DNA of 64,000 nt, taken from the NCBI RefSeq assembly GCF_026212465.1, contig NC_080059.1, forward strand, positions 23,026,159-23,090,158, read 5' to 3'. The position numbers and the translations under genes were made by a program. The stretch comes from Amaranthus tricolor. Taxonomy: Eukaryota; Streptophyta; Magnoliopsida; Caryophyllales; Amaranthaceae. Under the pieces are notes generated by a model. It worked only from the letters and a program-made list of their open reading frames with translations. It did no database searches and was not told the origin of the DNA. Shown here one piece after another: positions 25,543 to 38,768 of this stretch. The stretch's first letter is position 1. Each line of letters opens with the position of its first letter.

Positions 25543-26829
25543 ATGCACGAAACTTGGCACACAACACTATTTGGTACATATTATGGTGTTGAAATGGTTA
25601 GAATTCAAAATAATAGTCATTTGCTAGAAATTACGTGTTATGTTGCGATTTATAGGTTTTTAAGTTTTTTGGCATTTTCGCGCATAAAGTAGTTCAAAGT
25701 TTGTTTGTTTTGCACGAATCTTGGCACACAACACTATTTGGTATATATTATTGTGTTGAAGTGGTTAGAATTTAAAATAATAGTCATATACTAGAATTTA
25801 CGTGTTAAGTTACAATTTTATGGGTTTTTAAGATTTTTTGGCACGTTCGCGCATAAAATAGCTCAAACTTGGTGTGTTTTGTACAAAACTTTGCACGCAA
25901 TACTCTGTGGTATATATTATTGTGTTTAAGTGGTTAGAATTGAAAATCATCGTCATATGCTAAAAAATTATGTGTTAAGTTGCGATTTTATGTGTTTTTA
26001 AGCTTTTTTGACACTTTCGTGCATAAAGTAGCTCAAACTTGGTTTCTTTTGCACGAAACTTGGCACACAACACTATATGGTACATATTATTGTGTTTAAG
26101 TGGTTAGAATTGAAAATAATAGTTATATGCTAAAATTACGTGTTAAGTTGCGATTTTATGGGTTTTAAAGCTTTTTGGAACTTTCGCGCATAAAGTAGCT
26201 CAAACATGGTTTGTTTTGCACGAAACTTTGCACACAACACTATTTGGTATATATTATTGTGTTGAAGTGGTTAAAATTGAAAATCATCGTCATATGCTAG
26301 AGATTACGTGTTAAGTTGCGATTTTATGAGTTTTTAAGCTTTTTTGGCACTTTCGCGTATAAAGTAGCTCAAACTTGGTTTGTTTTGCACGAAACTTAGC
26401 ACACAACACTATTTGGTATATATTATTGTGTTGAAGTGCTTAGAATTGAAAATAATAGTCATATGCTAGAAATTACGTTTTAAGTTGCGATTTTACGGGT
26501 TTTTAAGCTTTTTAGACACTTTCGCGCATAAAATAGCTCAAACTTGATTTGTTTTGCACAAAACTTAGCACACAACACTATATGGTATATATTGTTGTGT
26601 TGAAGTTGTTAGAATTGAAAATAATATTCATATGCTAGAAATTACGTGTTAATTTGCGATTTTATGGGTTTTTAAGCTTTTTTGGCACTTTCGCGCATAA
26701 AGTAGCTCAAACTTGATTTGTTTTGCACGAACTTTGCACACAACACTATTTGGTATATATTATTGTGTTGAGGTGGTTAGAATTGAAAATCATCGTCATA
26801 TGCTAGAAATTACGTGTTAAGTTGCGATT
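25543..26829 (+). repeat. 10-mer higher-order repeat, copy 5, cut by the gap
   Basis: About seven and three-quarter of ten monomers are present before the 100-N gap. The sequence ends in TTAAGTTGCGATT of the monomer with GAGGTGG. It shares TTTAAGATTTTTTGG with copies 3 and 4. The array clearly continued in the true molecule, so the gap hides more of this HOR. Confidence 0.88.
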
Positions 26830-26929
26830 NNNNNNNNNNNNNNNNNNNNNNNNNNNNNNNNNNNNNNNNNNNNNNNNNNNNNNNNNNNNNNNNNNNNNNN
26901 NNNNNNNNNNNNNNNNNNNNNNNNNNNNN
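26830..26929. other. Assembly gap, 100 N
   Basis: A run of exactly 100 N, the customary placeholder for a gap of unknown size. Satellite monomers on the left run + and those on the right run -. On the left the sequence stops inside the eighth monomer of a 10-mer HOR copy. The true length and the orientation of the join are unknown. Confidence 0.98.
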
Positions 26930-29900
26930 CTAGTATATGACGATGATTTTCAATTCTAACTACTTCAACACAATAATATATACCAAATAGTATTGTGCGC
27001 CAAGTTTCGTGCAAAACACACCAAGTTTGAGTTACTTTATGCGCGAAAGTGCCAAAAAAGCTTAAAAACCCATAAAATCGCGACTTAACACGTAATTTCT
27101 AGCATATGACGATGATTTTTGATTCAAACCACCTCAACAGAATAATATATACCAAATAGTGTTGTGTGCAATGTTTCGTGCAAAAAAAATCAAGGTTGAG
27201 CTAATTTATGCGCGAAAGTGCCTAAAAAGCTTAAAAACCCATAAAATCGCAACTTAACACGTAATTTCTAGCATATGACTATTATTTTCAATTCTAACCA
27301 CTTCAACACAATAATATATACCAAATAGTGTTGTGTGCTAAGTTTCGTGCAAAACAAACCAAGTTTTAGCTATTTTATGCGCGAAAGTGCCAAAAAAGCT
27401 TAAAAACCCTTAAAATCGCAACTTAACACGTAATTTCAAGCATATGACTATTATTTTCATTTCTAACCACTTCAACACAATAATATATACCAAATAGTGT
27501 TGTGTGCCAAGTTTCATGCAAAACAAATCAAGTTTGAGCTTTTTTATGCGCAAAAGTGCCTAAAAAGCTTAAATACCCATAATATCGCAACTTAACACGT
27601 AATATCTTGCATTTGACGATGATTTTCAATTCTAACCACCTCAAAACAATAATATATACCAAATAGTGTTGTGTGCAAAGTTTCGTGCAAAACAAATCAA
27701 GTTTGAGCTACTTTATGCGCGAAAGTGCCTAAAAAGCTTAAAAACCCATAAAATCGGAACTTAACACATAATTTCTAGCATATGACTATTATTTTAAATT
27801 CTAACCACTTCAACACAATAATATATACCAAATAGTGTTGTGTGAAAAGTTTCGTGCAAAACAAACCATGTTTGATCGACTTTATGCGTGAAAGCGCAAA
27901 ATAAGCTAAAAAACCCATAAAATCGCAATTTAACACTTAATTTCTTGCATATGACGATAAATTTTCAATTCTAACCACCTCAACACAATAATATATAACA
28001 AATAGTGTTGTGTGCAAAGTTTCGTGCAAAACAAATCAAGTTTGAGCTACTTTATGCGCAAAAGTGCCTAAAAAGCTTAAGACCGCATAAAATCGCAACT
28101 TAACACGTAAATTCTAGCATATGACTATTATTTTCAATTCTAACCACTTCAACACAATAATATATACCAAATAGTGTTGTGTGCCATGCTTCGTGCAAAA
28201 CAAATCAAGTTTGAGCTATTTATGCGCGAAAATGCCAAAAAACCTTAAAAAACCAATTAAATTGCATCTTAACACGTAATTTCTAGCATATGACTATTAT
28301 TTTCAATTCTAACCACTTCAACACAATCATATATACCCAAATAGTGTTGTGTGCAAAGTTTCGTGCAAAACAAACCATGCTTGAGCTACTTTATGCGCGA
28401 AAGTTCCAAAAAAGCTTAAAAACCCATAAAATCGCAACTTAACACGTAATTTCTAGCATATGACGATGATTTTCAATTCTAACCACCTCAACACAATAAT
28501 ATATAACAAATAGTGTTGTGTGCAAAGTTTCGTGCAAAACAAATCAAGTTTGAGCTACTTTATGCGCAAAAGTGCCTAAAAAGCTTAAGAACCCATAAAA
28601 TCGTAACTTAACACGTAATTTCTAGCATATGACTATTATTTTAAATTCTAACCGCTTCAACACAATAATATATACCAAATAGTGTTGTGTGCCAAGTTTC
28701 GTGCAAAACAAACCAAGTTTTAGCTACTTTATGCACAAAATTGCCAAAAAAGCTTAAAAACCTATAAAATCGCAACTTAACACGTAATTTCTAGTAAATG
28801 ACGATGATTTTCAATTCTAACTACTTCAACACAATAATATATACTAAATAGTATTGTGCGCCAAGTTTCGTGCAAAACACACCAAGTTTGAGCTACTTTA
28901 TGCGCGAAAGTGCCAAAAAAGCTTAAAAATCCATAAAATCGCAACTTAACACGTAATTTCTAGCATATGACGATGATTTTTGATTCAAACCACCTCAACA
29001 CAATAATATATACCAAATAGTGTTGTGTGCAAAGTTTCGTGCAAAAAAAATCAAGTTTGGGCTAATTTATGCGCGAAAGTGCCTAAAAAGCTTAAAAACA
29101 CACAAAACCGCAACTTAACACGTAATTTCTAGCATATGACTATTATTTTCAATTCTAACCACTTCAACACAATAATATATACCAAATAGTGTTGTGTGCT
29201 AAGTTTCGTGCAAAACAAACCAAGTTTGAGCTACTTTATGCGCGAAAGTGCCAAAAAAGGTAAAAAACCAATAAAATCGAAACTTAACACGTAATTTTTA
29301 GAATATGACTATGATTTTCAATTCTAGCCACTTCAACACAATAATATATACCAAATAGTGTTGTGTGCCAAGTTTCGTATAAAACAAACCAAGTTTGAAA
29401 TACTTTATGCGCGAAAGTGTCAAAAAAGCTTAAAAACCCTTAAAATCACAACTTAACACATAATTTCAAGCATATGACTATTATTTTCAGTTCTAACCAC
29501 TTAAACACAATAATATATACGAAATAGTGTTATGTGCCAAGTTTCGTGCAAACCAAATCAAGTTTGAGCTACTTTATGCGCGAAAGTGCCAAAAAAGCTT
29601 AAAAACCCATAAAATCGCAACTTAAGACGTAATTTCCAGCTTATGACGATGATTTTTGATTCAAACCTCCTCAACACAATAATATATACCAAATAGTGTT
29701 GTGTGCAAAGTTTGGTGCAAAACAAATCAAGTTTAGCTAATTTATGCGCGAAAGTGCCTAAAAAGCTTAAAAACCCATAAAATCGCAACTTAACACGTAA
29801 TTTCTAGCATATGACTATTATTTTCAATTCTAACCAATTCAACACAATAATATATACCAAATAGTGTTGTGTGCAAAGTTTCGTGCAAAACAAACCATGC

Positions 29901-30000
29901 TTGAGCTTCATTATGCGCGAAAGTTCCAGAAAAGCTTAAAAACCCATAAAATCGCAACTTAACACGTAATTTCTAGCATATGTCGATGATTTTCAATTCT
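26930..30000 (-). repeat. Block B start, with an 11-monomer-offset duplication
   Basis: The monomer pair with CTAACTACTTC / ATTGTGCGCC and TGATTCAAACCACC at 26930-27240 recurs at about 28790-29095, an offset of 1,861 bp (11 monomers; TGTGCG at 26994 and 28855). Beyond that pair the order is only partly kept. The rest is mixed monomers, among them CTTAAGACCGC and CTTAAGAACCC types. Confidence 0.65.
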
Positions 30001-30245
30001 AACCACCTCAACTCAATAATATATAACAAATAGTGTTGTGTGCAAAGTTTGGTGCAAAACAAATCAAGTTTAAGCTAATTTATGCGCGAAAGTGCCTAAA
30101 AAGCTTAAAAACCCATAAAATCTCAACTTAACACGTAATTTCTAGCATATGACTATTATTTTCAATTCTAACCAATTCAACACAATAATATATACCAAAT
30201 TGTGTTGTGTGCTAAGTTTCGTGCAAAACAAACCAAGCTTGAGCT

Positions 30246-31340
30246 ACTATATGCGCGAAAGTGCCAAAAAAGGTCAAAAACCAATAAAATCGCAACTTAA
30301 CACTTAATTTCTAGAATATGACTATGATTTTCAATTCTAGCCACTTAAACACAATAATATATACCAAATAGTGTTGTGTGCCAAGTTTCGTGCAAAACAA
30401 ACCAAGTTTGAGCTACTTTATGCGCGAAAGTGCCAAATAAGCTTAAAAACCCATAAAATCGCAACTTAACACGTAATTTCTTGCATATGACGATGAATTT
30501 TTTATTCTAACCACCTCAACACAATAATATATAACAAATAGTGTTGTGTGCAAAGTTTCGTGCAAAACAAATCAAGTTTGAGCTAATTTATGCGCGAAAG
30601 TGCCTAAAAAGCTTAAGAACCCATAAAATCGCAAGTTAACACGTAATTTCTAGCATATGACTATTATTTTCAATTCTAACCACTTCAACACAATAATATA
30701 TACCAAATAGTGTTGTGTGCTAAGTTTCGTGCAACACAAACCAAGTTTGAGCTACTATATGCGCGAAAGTGCCAAAAAAGGTCAAAAACCAATAAAATCG
30801 CAACTTAACACTTAATTTCTAGAATATGACTATGATTTTCAATTCTAGCCACTTCAACACAATAATATATACCAAATAGTGTTGTGTGCTAAGTTTCGTG
30901 CAAAACAAACAAAGTTTGAGCTACTATATGCGCGAAAGTGCCAAAAAAGGTCAAAAACCAATAAAATCGCAACTTAACACTTAATTTCTAGAATATGACT
31001 ATGATTTTCAATTCTAGCCACTTCAACACAATAATATATAACAAATAGTGTTGTGTGCAAAGTTTCGTGCAAAACAAATCAAGTTTGAGCTACTTTATGC
31101 GCAAAAGTGCCTAAAAAGCTTAAGAACCCATAAAATCGCAAGTTAACACGTAATTTCTAGCATATGACTATTATTTTCAATTCTAACCACTTCAACACAA
31201 TAATATATACCAAATAGTGTTGTGTGCTAAGTTTCGTGCAAAACAAACCAAGTTTGAGCTACTATATGCGCGAAAGTGCCAAAAAAGGTCAAAAACCAAT
31301 AAAATCGCAACTTAACACTTAATTTCTAGAATATGACTAT
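30246..31340 (-). repeat. Locally repeated AAGGTCAAAAACC monomer variant
   Basis: Monomers with CTACTATATGCGCG, AAGGTCAAAAACCAATAAAA and CTAGAATATGACTATG recur at about 30246, 30754, 30921 and 31261, spacings of three, one and two monomers. Two adjacent copies at about 30754 and 30921 are nearly identical, suggesting a single-monomer tandem duplication. The same variant returns at about 41075, 46150, 47345, 48360, 49035, 50225 and 51420. Confidence 0.65.
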
Positions 31341-32005
31341 GATTTTCAATTCTAGCCACTTCAACACAATAATATATACCAAATAGTGTTGTGTGCCATG
31401 TTTCGTGCAAAACAAACCAAGTTTGAGCTACTTTATGCGCGAAAGTGCCAAATAAGCTTAAAAACCCATAAAATCGCTACTTAACATGTAATTTCTTGCA
31501 TATGACGATATATTTTAAATTCTAACCACCTCAACACAATAATATATAACAAATAGTGTTGTGTGCAAAGTTTCGTGCAAAACAAATCAAGTTTAAGCTA
31601 ATTTATGCGCGAAAGTGCCTAAAAAGCTTAAGAACCAATAAAATCGCAACTTAACACGTAATTTCTAGCATATGACTATTATTTTCAATTCTAACCACTT
31701 CAACACAATAATATATACCAAATAGTGTTGTGTGCAAAGTTTCGTGCAAAACAAACCATGCTTGAGCTACTTTATGCGCGAAAGTTCCAAAAAATCTTAA
31801 AAACCCATAAAATCGCAACTTAACACGTAATTTCTAGCATATGCCGATGATTTTCAATTCTAACCACCTCAACACAATAATATATAACAAATAGTGTTGT
31901 GTGCAAAGTTTCGTGCAAAACAAATCAAGTTTGAGCTACTTTATGCGCAAAAGTGCCTAAAAAGCTTAAGAACCCATAAAATCGCAACTTAACACGTAAT
32001 TTCTA

Positions 32006-33190
32006 GCATATGACTATTATTTTAAATTCTAACCGCTTCAACACAATAATATATACCAAATAGTGTTGTGTGACAAGTTTCGTGCAAAACAAACCAAGTT
32101 TTAGCTACTTTATGCGCGAAATTGCCAAAAAAGCTTAAAAACCCATAATTTCGCAACTTAACACGTAATTTCTAGTATATGAAGATGATTTTCAATTCTA
32201 ACTACTTCAACTCAATAATATATACCAAATAGTATTGTGCGCCAAATTTCGTGCAAAACAAATCGAGTTTGAGCTACTTTATGCGCAAAAGTGCCAAAAA
32301 AGCTTAAAAACCCATAAAATCGCAACTTAACACGTAATTTCTAGCATATGACGATTATTTTTGATTCAAACCTCCTCAACACAATAATATATACCAAATA
32401 GTGTTGTGTGCAAAGTTTCGTGCAAAACAAATCAAGTTTAAGCTAATTTATGCGCGAAAGTGCCTAAAAAGCTTAAAAACCCATAAAATCACAACTTAAC
32501 ACGTAATTTCTAGCATATGACGATTATTTTTGATTCAAACCACCTCAACACAATAATATATACCAAATAGTGTTGCGTGCAAAGTTTCGTGCAAAACAAA
32601 TTGAGTTTGAGCTACTTTATGCGCAAAAGTACCTAACAAGCTTAAGAACCCATAAAATCGCAACTTAACACGTAATTTCTAGCATATGACTATTATTTTA
32701 AATTCTAACCGCTTCAACACAATAATATATACCAAATAGTGTTGTGTGACAAGTTTCGTGCAAAACAAACCAAGTTTTAGCTACTTTATGCGCGAAATTG
32801 CCAAAAAAGCTTAAAAACCCATAATTTCGCAACTTAACACGTAATTTCTAGTATATGAAGATGATTTTCAATTCTAACTACTTCAACTCAATAATATATA
32901 CCAAATAGTATTGTGCGCCAAATTTCGTGCAAAACAAATCGAGTTTGAGCTACTTTATGCGCAAAAGTGCCAAAAAAGCTTAAAAACCCATAAAATCGCA
33001 ACTTAACACGTAATTTCTAGCATATGACGATTATTTTTTGATTCAAACCTCCTCAACACAATAATATATACCAAATAGTGTTGTGTGCAAAGTTTCGTGC
33101 AAAACAAATCAAGTTTAAGCTAATTTATGCGCGAAAGTGCCTAAAAAGCTTAAAAACCCATAAAATCGCAACTTAACACGTAATTTCTAG
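32006..33190 (-). repeat. 4-mer tandem duplication (676-bp offset)
   Basis: GCATATGACTATT at 32006 and 32682 begin matching runs. Both contain GTGACAAGTTTCG, CCCATAATTTCGC, TATATGAAGATG, CTTCAACTCAATAA and TGATTCAAACCTCC in the same order, and TATATGAAGATG is private to these two. The match fades after about 32520 and 33190. Confidence 0.78.
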
Positions 33191-34262
33191 CATATGACTA
33201 TTATTTTCAATTCTAACCACTTCAACACAATAATATATACCAAATAGTGTTGTGTGCAAAGTTTCGTGCAAAACAAACCATGCTTGAGCTACTTTATGCG
33301 CGAAAGTTCCAAAAAAGCTTAAAAACCCATAAAATCGCAACTTAACACGTAATTTCTAGCATATGCCGATGATTTTCAATTCTAACCACCTCAACACAAT
33401 AATATATAACAAATAGTGTTGTGTGCAAAGTTTCGTGCAAAACAAATCAAGTTTGAGCTACTTTATGCGCAAAAGTGCCTAAAAAGCTTAAGAACCCATA
33501 AAATCGCAACTTAACACGTAATTTTTAGCATATGACTATTATTTTAAATTCTAACCGCTTCAACACAATAATATATACCAAATAGTGTTGTGTTCCAAGT
33601 TTCGTGCAAAACAAACCAAGTTTTAGCTACTTTATGCGCGAAATTGCCAAAAAAGCTTAAAAACCCATAAAATCGCAACTTAACACGTAATTTCTAGTAT
33701 ATGACGATGATTTTCAATTCTAACTACTTCAACACAATAATATATACCAAATAGTATTGTGCGCCAAGTTTCGTGCAAAACACACCAAGTTTGAGCTACT
33801 TTATGCGCGAAAGTGCGAAAAAAGCTTAAAAACCCATAAAATCGCAACTTAACACGTAATTTCTAGTATATGACGATTATTTTTGATTCAAACCACCTCA
33901 ACACAATAATATATACCAAATAGTGTTGTGTGCAACGTTTGGTGCAAAACAAATCAAGTTTAAGCTAATTTATGCGCGAAAGTGCCTAAAAAGCTTAAAA
34001 ACCCATAAAATCGCATCTTAACACGTAATTTCTAGCATATGACTATTATTTTAAATTCTAACCACTTCAACACAATAATATATACCAAATAGTGTTGTGT
34101 TCAAAGTTTCGTGCAAAACAAACCATGCTTAAGCTACTTTATGCGCGAAAGTTCCAGAAAAGCTTAAAAACCCATAAAATCGCAACTTAACACGGAATTT
34201 CTAGCATATGCCGATGATTTTCAATTCTAACCACCTCAACACAATAATATATAACAAATAGT

Positions 34263-35109
34263 GTTGCGTGCAAAGTTTCGTGCAAAACAAATCGAGTTTG
34301 AGCTACTTTATGCGCAAAAGTACCTAACAAGCTTAAGAACCCATAAAATCGCAACTTAACACGTAATTTCTAGCATATGACTATTATTTTAAATTCTAAC
34401 CGCTTCAACACAATAATATATACCAAATAGTGTTGTGTGACAAGTTTCGTACAAAACAAACCAAGTTTTAGCTACTTTATGCGCGAAATTGCCAAAAAAA
34501 GCTTAAAAACCCATAATTTCGCATCTTAACACGTAATTTCTAGTATATGACGATGATTTTCAATTCTAACTACTTCAACTCAATAATATATACCAAATAG
34601 TATTGTGCGCCAAATTTCGTGCAAAACACACCAAGTTTAAGCTACTTTATGCGCAAAAGTGCCAAAAAAGCTTAAAAACCTATAAAATCGCAACTTAACA
34701 CGTAATTTCTAGCATATGACTATTATTTTAAATTCTAACCGCTTCAACACAATAATATATACCAAATAGTGTTGTGTGCAAAGTTTGGTGGAAAACAAAT
34801 CAAGTTTAAGCTAATTTATGCGCGAAAGTGCCTAAAAAGCTTAAAAACCCATAAAATCACAACTTAACACGTAATTTCTAGCATATGACTATTATTTTTC
34901 AATTCTAACCACTTCAACACAATAATATATACCAAATAGTGTTGTGTGCAAAGTTTCGTGCAAAACAAACCATGCTTGAGCTACTTTATGCGCGAAAGTT
35001 CCAAAAAAGCTTAAAAACCCATAAAATCGCAACTTAACACGTAATTTCTAGCATATGCCGATGATTTTCAATTCTAACCACCTCAACACAATAATATATA
35101 ACAAATAGT
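34263..35109 (-). repeat. Variable-length HOR in block B, copy 1 (5-mer, 847 bp)
   Basis: Marked by GTTGCGTGC at 34263 and TTTGGTGGAAAAC at 34784. Order on the + strand: CAAATCGAG / GTACCTAACAAGC; GTGACAAG / GCATCTTAAC; CAACTCAATAA / GCGCCAAATTTCG; GTTTGGTGG; CCATGCTTGAGC / CATATGCCGATG. It is the shortest form of the unit. Confidence 0.82.
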
Positions 35110-36124
35110 GTTGCGTGCAAAGTTTCGTGCAAAACAAATCGAGTTTGAGCTACTTTATGCGCAAAAGTACCTAACAAGCTTAAGAACCCATAAAATCGCA
35201 ACTTAACACGTAATTTCTAGCATATGACTATTATTTTAAATTCTAACCGCTTCAACACAATAATATATACCAAATAGTGTTGTGTGACAAGTTTCGTACA
35301 AAACAAACCAAGTTTTAGCTACTTTATGCGCAAAATTGCCAAAAAAGCTTAAAAACCCATAATTTCGCATCTTAACACGTAATTTCTAGTATATGACGAT
35401 GATTTTCAATTCTAACTACTTCAACTCAATAATATATACCAAATAGTATTGTGCGCCAAATTTCGTGCAAAACACACCAAGTTTAAGCTACTTTATGCGC
35501 AAAAGTGCCAAAAAAGCTTAAAAACCTATAAAATCGCAACTTAACACGTAATTTCTAGCATATGACTATTATTTTAAATTCTAACCGCTTCAACACAATA
35601 ATATATACCAAATAGTGTTGTGTGCAAAGTTTGGTGGAAAACAAATCAAGTTTAAGCTAATTTATGCGCGAAAGTGCCTAAAAAGCTTAAAAACCCATAA
35701 AATCACAACTTAACACGTAATTTCTAGCATATGACTATTATTTTCAATTCTAACCACTTCAACACAATAATATATACCAAATAGTGTTGTGTGCAAAGTT
35801 TCGTGCAAAACATACCATGCTTGAGCTACTTTATGCGCGAAAGTTCCAAAAAAGCTTAAAAACCCATAAAATCGCAACTTAACACGTAATTTCTAGCATA
35901 TGCCCGATGATTTTCAATTCTAACCACCTCAACACAATAATATATAACAAATAGTGTTGTGTGCAAAGTTTCGTGCAAAACAAATCAAGTTTGAGCTACT
36001 TTATGCGCAAAAGTGCCTGAAAAGCTTAAGAACCCATAAAATCGCAACTTAACACGTAATTTCTAGCATATGCCGATGATTTTCAATTCTAACCACCTCA
36101 ACACAATAATATATAACAAATAGT
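35110..36124 (-). repeat. Variable-length HOR in block B, copy 2 (6-mer, 1,015 bp)
   Basis: Markers are GTTGCGTGC at 35110 and TTTGGTGG at 35630. It is the 5-mer plus one monomer at about 35900-36060 (GTGTTGTGTGC with GTGCCTGAAAAGC). A private one-base insertion gives CATATGCCCGATG at about 35897-35910. Confidence 0.82.
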
Positions 36125-37813
36125 GTTGCGTGCAAAGTTTCGTGCAAAACAAATCGAGTTTGAGCTACTTTATGCGCAAAAGTACCTAACAAGCTTAAGA
36201 ACCCATAAAATCGCAACTTAACACGTAATTTCTAGCATATGACTATTATTTTAAATTCTAACCGCTTCAACACAATAATATATACCAAATAGTGTTGTGT
36301 GACAAGTTTCGTACAAAACAAACCAAGTTTTAGCTACTTTATGCGCGAAATTGCCAAAAAAGCTTAAAAACCCATAATTTCGCATCTTAACACGTAATTT
36401 CTAGTATATGACGATGATTTTCAATTCTAACTACTTCAACTCAATAATATATACCAAATAGTATTGTGCGCCAAATTTCGTGCAAAACACACCAAGTTTA
36501 AGCTACTTTATGCGCAAAAGTGCCAAAAAAGCTTAAAAACCTATAAAATCGCAACTTAACACGTAATTTCTAGCATATGACTATTATTTTAAATTCTAAC
36601 CGCTTCAACACAATAATATATACCAAATAGTGTTGTGTGCAAAGTTTGGTGGAAAACAAATCAAGTTGAATCTAATTTATGCGCGAAAGTGCCTAAAAAG
36701 CTTAAAAACCCATAAAATCACAACTTAACACGTAATTTCTAGCATATGACTATTATTTTCAATTCTAACCACTTCAACACAATAATATATACCAAATAGT
36801 GTTGTGTGCAAAGTTTCGTGCAAAACAAACCATGCTTGAGCTACTTTATGCGCGAAAGTTCCAAAAAAGCTTAAAACCCCATAAAATCGCAACTTAACAC
36901 GTAATTTCTAGCATATGACGATTATTTTTGATTCAAACCACCTCAACACAATAATATATACCAAATAGTGTTGTGTGCAAAGTTTGGTGCAAAACAAATC
37001 AAGTTTAAGCTAATTTATGCGCGAAAGTGCCTAAAAAGCTTAAAAACCCAAAAAATCGCAACTTAACACGTAATTTCTAGCATATGACTATTATTTTCAA
37101 TTCTAACCACTTCAACACAATAATATATACCAAATAGTGTTGTGTGCCAAGTTTCGTGCAAAACAAACCAAGTTTTAGCTACTTTATGCGCGAAATTGCC
37201 AAAAAAGCTTAAAAACCCATAATTTCGCAACTTAACACGTAATTTCTAGTATATGACGATGATTTTCAATTCTAACTACTTCAACACAATAATATATACC
37301 AAATAGTATTGTGCGCCAAGTTTCGTGCAAAACACACCAAGTTTGAGCTACTTTATGCGCGAAAGTGCCAAAAAAGTTTAAAACCCATAAAATCGCAACT
37401 TAACACGTAATTTCTAGCATATGACGATTATTTTTGATTCAAACCACCTCAACACAATAATATATACCAAATAGTGTTGTGTGCAAAGTTTGGTGCAAAA
37501 CAAATCAAGTTTAAGCTAATTTATGCGCGAAAGTGCCTAAAAAGCTTAAAAACCCATAAAATCGCATCTTAACACGTAATTTCTAGCATATGACTATTAT
37601 TTTAAATTCTAACCACTTCAACACAATAATATATACCAAATAGTGTTGTGTTCAAAGTTTCGTGCAAAACAAACCATGCTTAAGCTACTTTATGCGCCAA
37701 AGTTCCAGAAAAGCTTAAAAACCCATAAAATCGCAACTTAACACGGAATTTCTAGCATATGCCGATGATTTTCAATTCTAACCAGCTCAACACAATAATA
37801 TATAACAAATAGT
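36125..37813 (-). repeat. Variable-length HOR in block B, copy 3 (10-mer, 1,689 bp)
   Basis: Markers are GTTGCGTGC at 36125 and TTTGGTGG at 36645. The 5-mer core is followed by five further monomers (about 36910-37750) with CGATTATTTTTGATTC, GAAATTGCC, GCGCCAAG and CACGGAATTTC. CACGGAATTTC also occurs at about 34190, just upstream of copy 1, which suggests the extra half was copied from there. Confidence 0.82.
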
Positions 37814-38655
37814 GTTGCGTGCAAAGTTTCATGCAAAACAAATCGAGTTTGAGCTACTTTATGCGCAAAAGTACCTAACAAGCTTAAGAACCCATAAAAT
37901 CGCAACTTAACACGTAATTTCTAACATATGACTATTATTTTAAATTCTAACCGCTTCAACACAATAATGTATACCAAATAGTGTTGTGTGACAAGTTTCG
38001 TACAAAACAAACCAAGTTTTAGCTACTTTATGCGCGAAATTGCCAAAAAAGCTTAAAAACCTATAATTTCGCATCTTAACACGTAATTTCTAGTATATGA
38101 CGATGATTTTCAATTCTAACTACTTCAACTCAATAATATATACCAAATAGTATTGTGCGCCAAATTTCGTGCAAAACACACCAAGTTTAAGCTACTTTAT
38201 GCGCAAAAGTGCCAAAAAAGCTTAAAAACCTATAAAATCGCAACTTACACGTAATTTCTAGCATATGACTATTATTTTAAATTCTAACCGCTTCAACACA
38301 ATAATATATACCAAATAGTGTTGTGTGCAAAGTTTGGTGGAAAACAAATCAAGTTTAAGCTAATTTATGCGCGAAAGTGCCTAAAAAGCTTAAAAACCCA
38401 TAAAATCACAACTTAACACGTAATTTCTAGCATATGACTATTATTTTCAATTCTAACCACTTCAACACAATAATATATACCAAATAGTGTTGTGTGCAAA
38501 GTTTCGTGCAAAACAAACCATGCTTGAGCTACTTTATGCGCGAAAGTTCCAAAAAAGCTTAAAAACCCATAAAATCGCAACTTAACACGTAATTTCTAGC
38601 ATATGCCGATGATTTTCAATTCTAACCACCTCAACACAATAATATATAACAAATA
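37814..38655 (-). repeat. Variable-length HOR in block B, copy 4 (5-mer)
   Basis: Markers are GTTGCGTGC at 37814 and TTTGGTGG at 38333. All five core monomers are present. A one-base loss gives CAACTTACACG near 38243. The next monomer has GTTGTGTGC and GCCTGAAAAGC, as in the extra monomer of copy 2. Confidence 0.8.
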
Positions 38656-38768
38656 GTGTTGTGTGCAAAGTTTCGTGCAAAACAAATCAAGTTTGAGCTA
38701 CTTTATGCGCAAAACTGCCTGAAAAGCTTAAGAACCCAAAAAATCGCAACTTAACACGTAATTTCTAG

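Larger units (their letters stand above)
1..26829 (+). repeat. Satellite block A: about 159 tandem 169-bp monomers, + orientation
   Basis: The block is uninterrupted tandem repeat. Anchoring on the motif GGTATATATT, successive copies lie at 71, 240, 409, 577 and 749, a spacing of 168-172 bp. In order, a monomer carries GGCACTTTCGCGCATAAAG, TAGCTCAAACTTG, TTTTGCACGAAAC, CACAACACTATTTGG, TATATATTATTGTGTTGAAG, a GTTAGAATTGAAAATCATCG region, CATATGCTAG, ATTACGTGTTAAG, TTGCGATTTTATGGG and TTTTTAAGCTTTTTT. Monomer variants are arranged in 6-, 10- and 13-monomer higher-order repeats, listed separately. No unique sequence or mobile element interrupts the block. Its role is inferred to be centromeric or pericentromeric from monomer length and HOR organisation; the sequence alone does not prove it. 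Confidence 0.97.
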
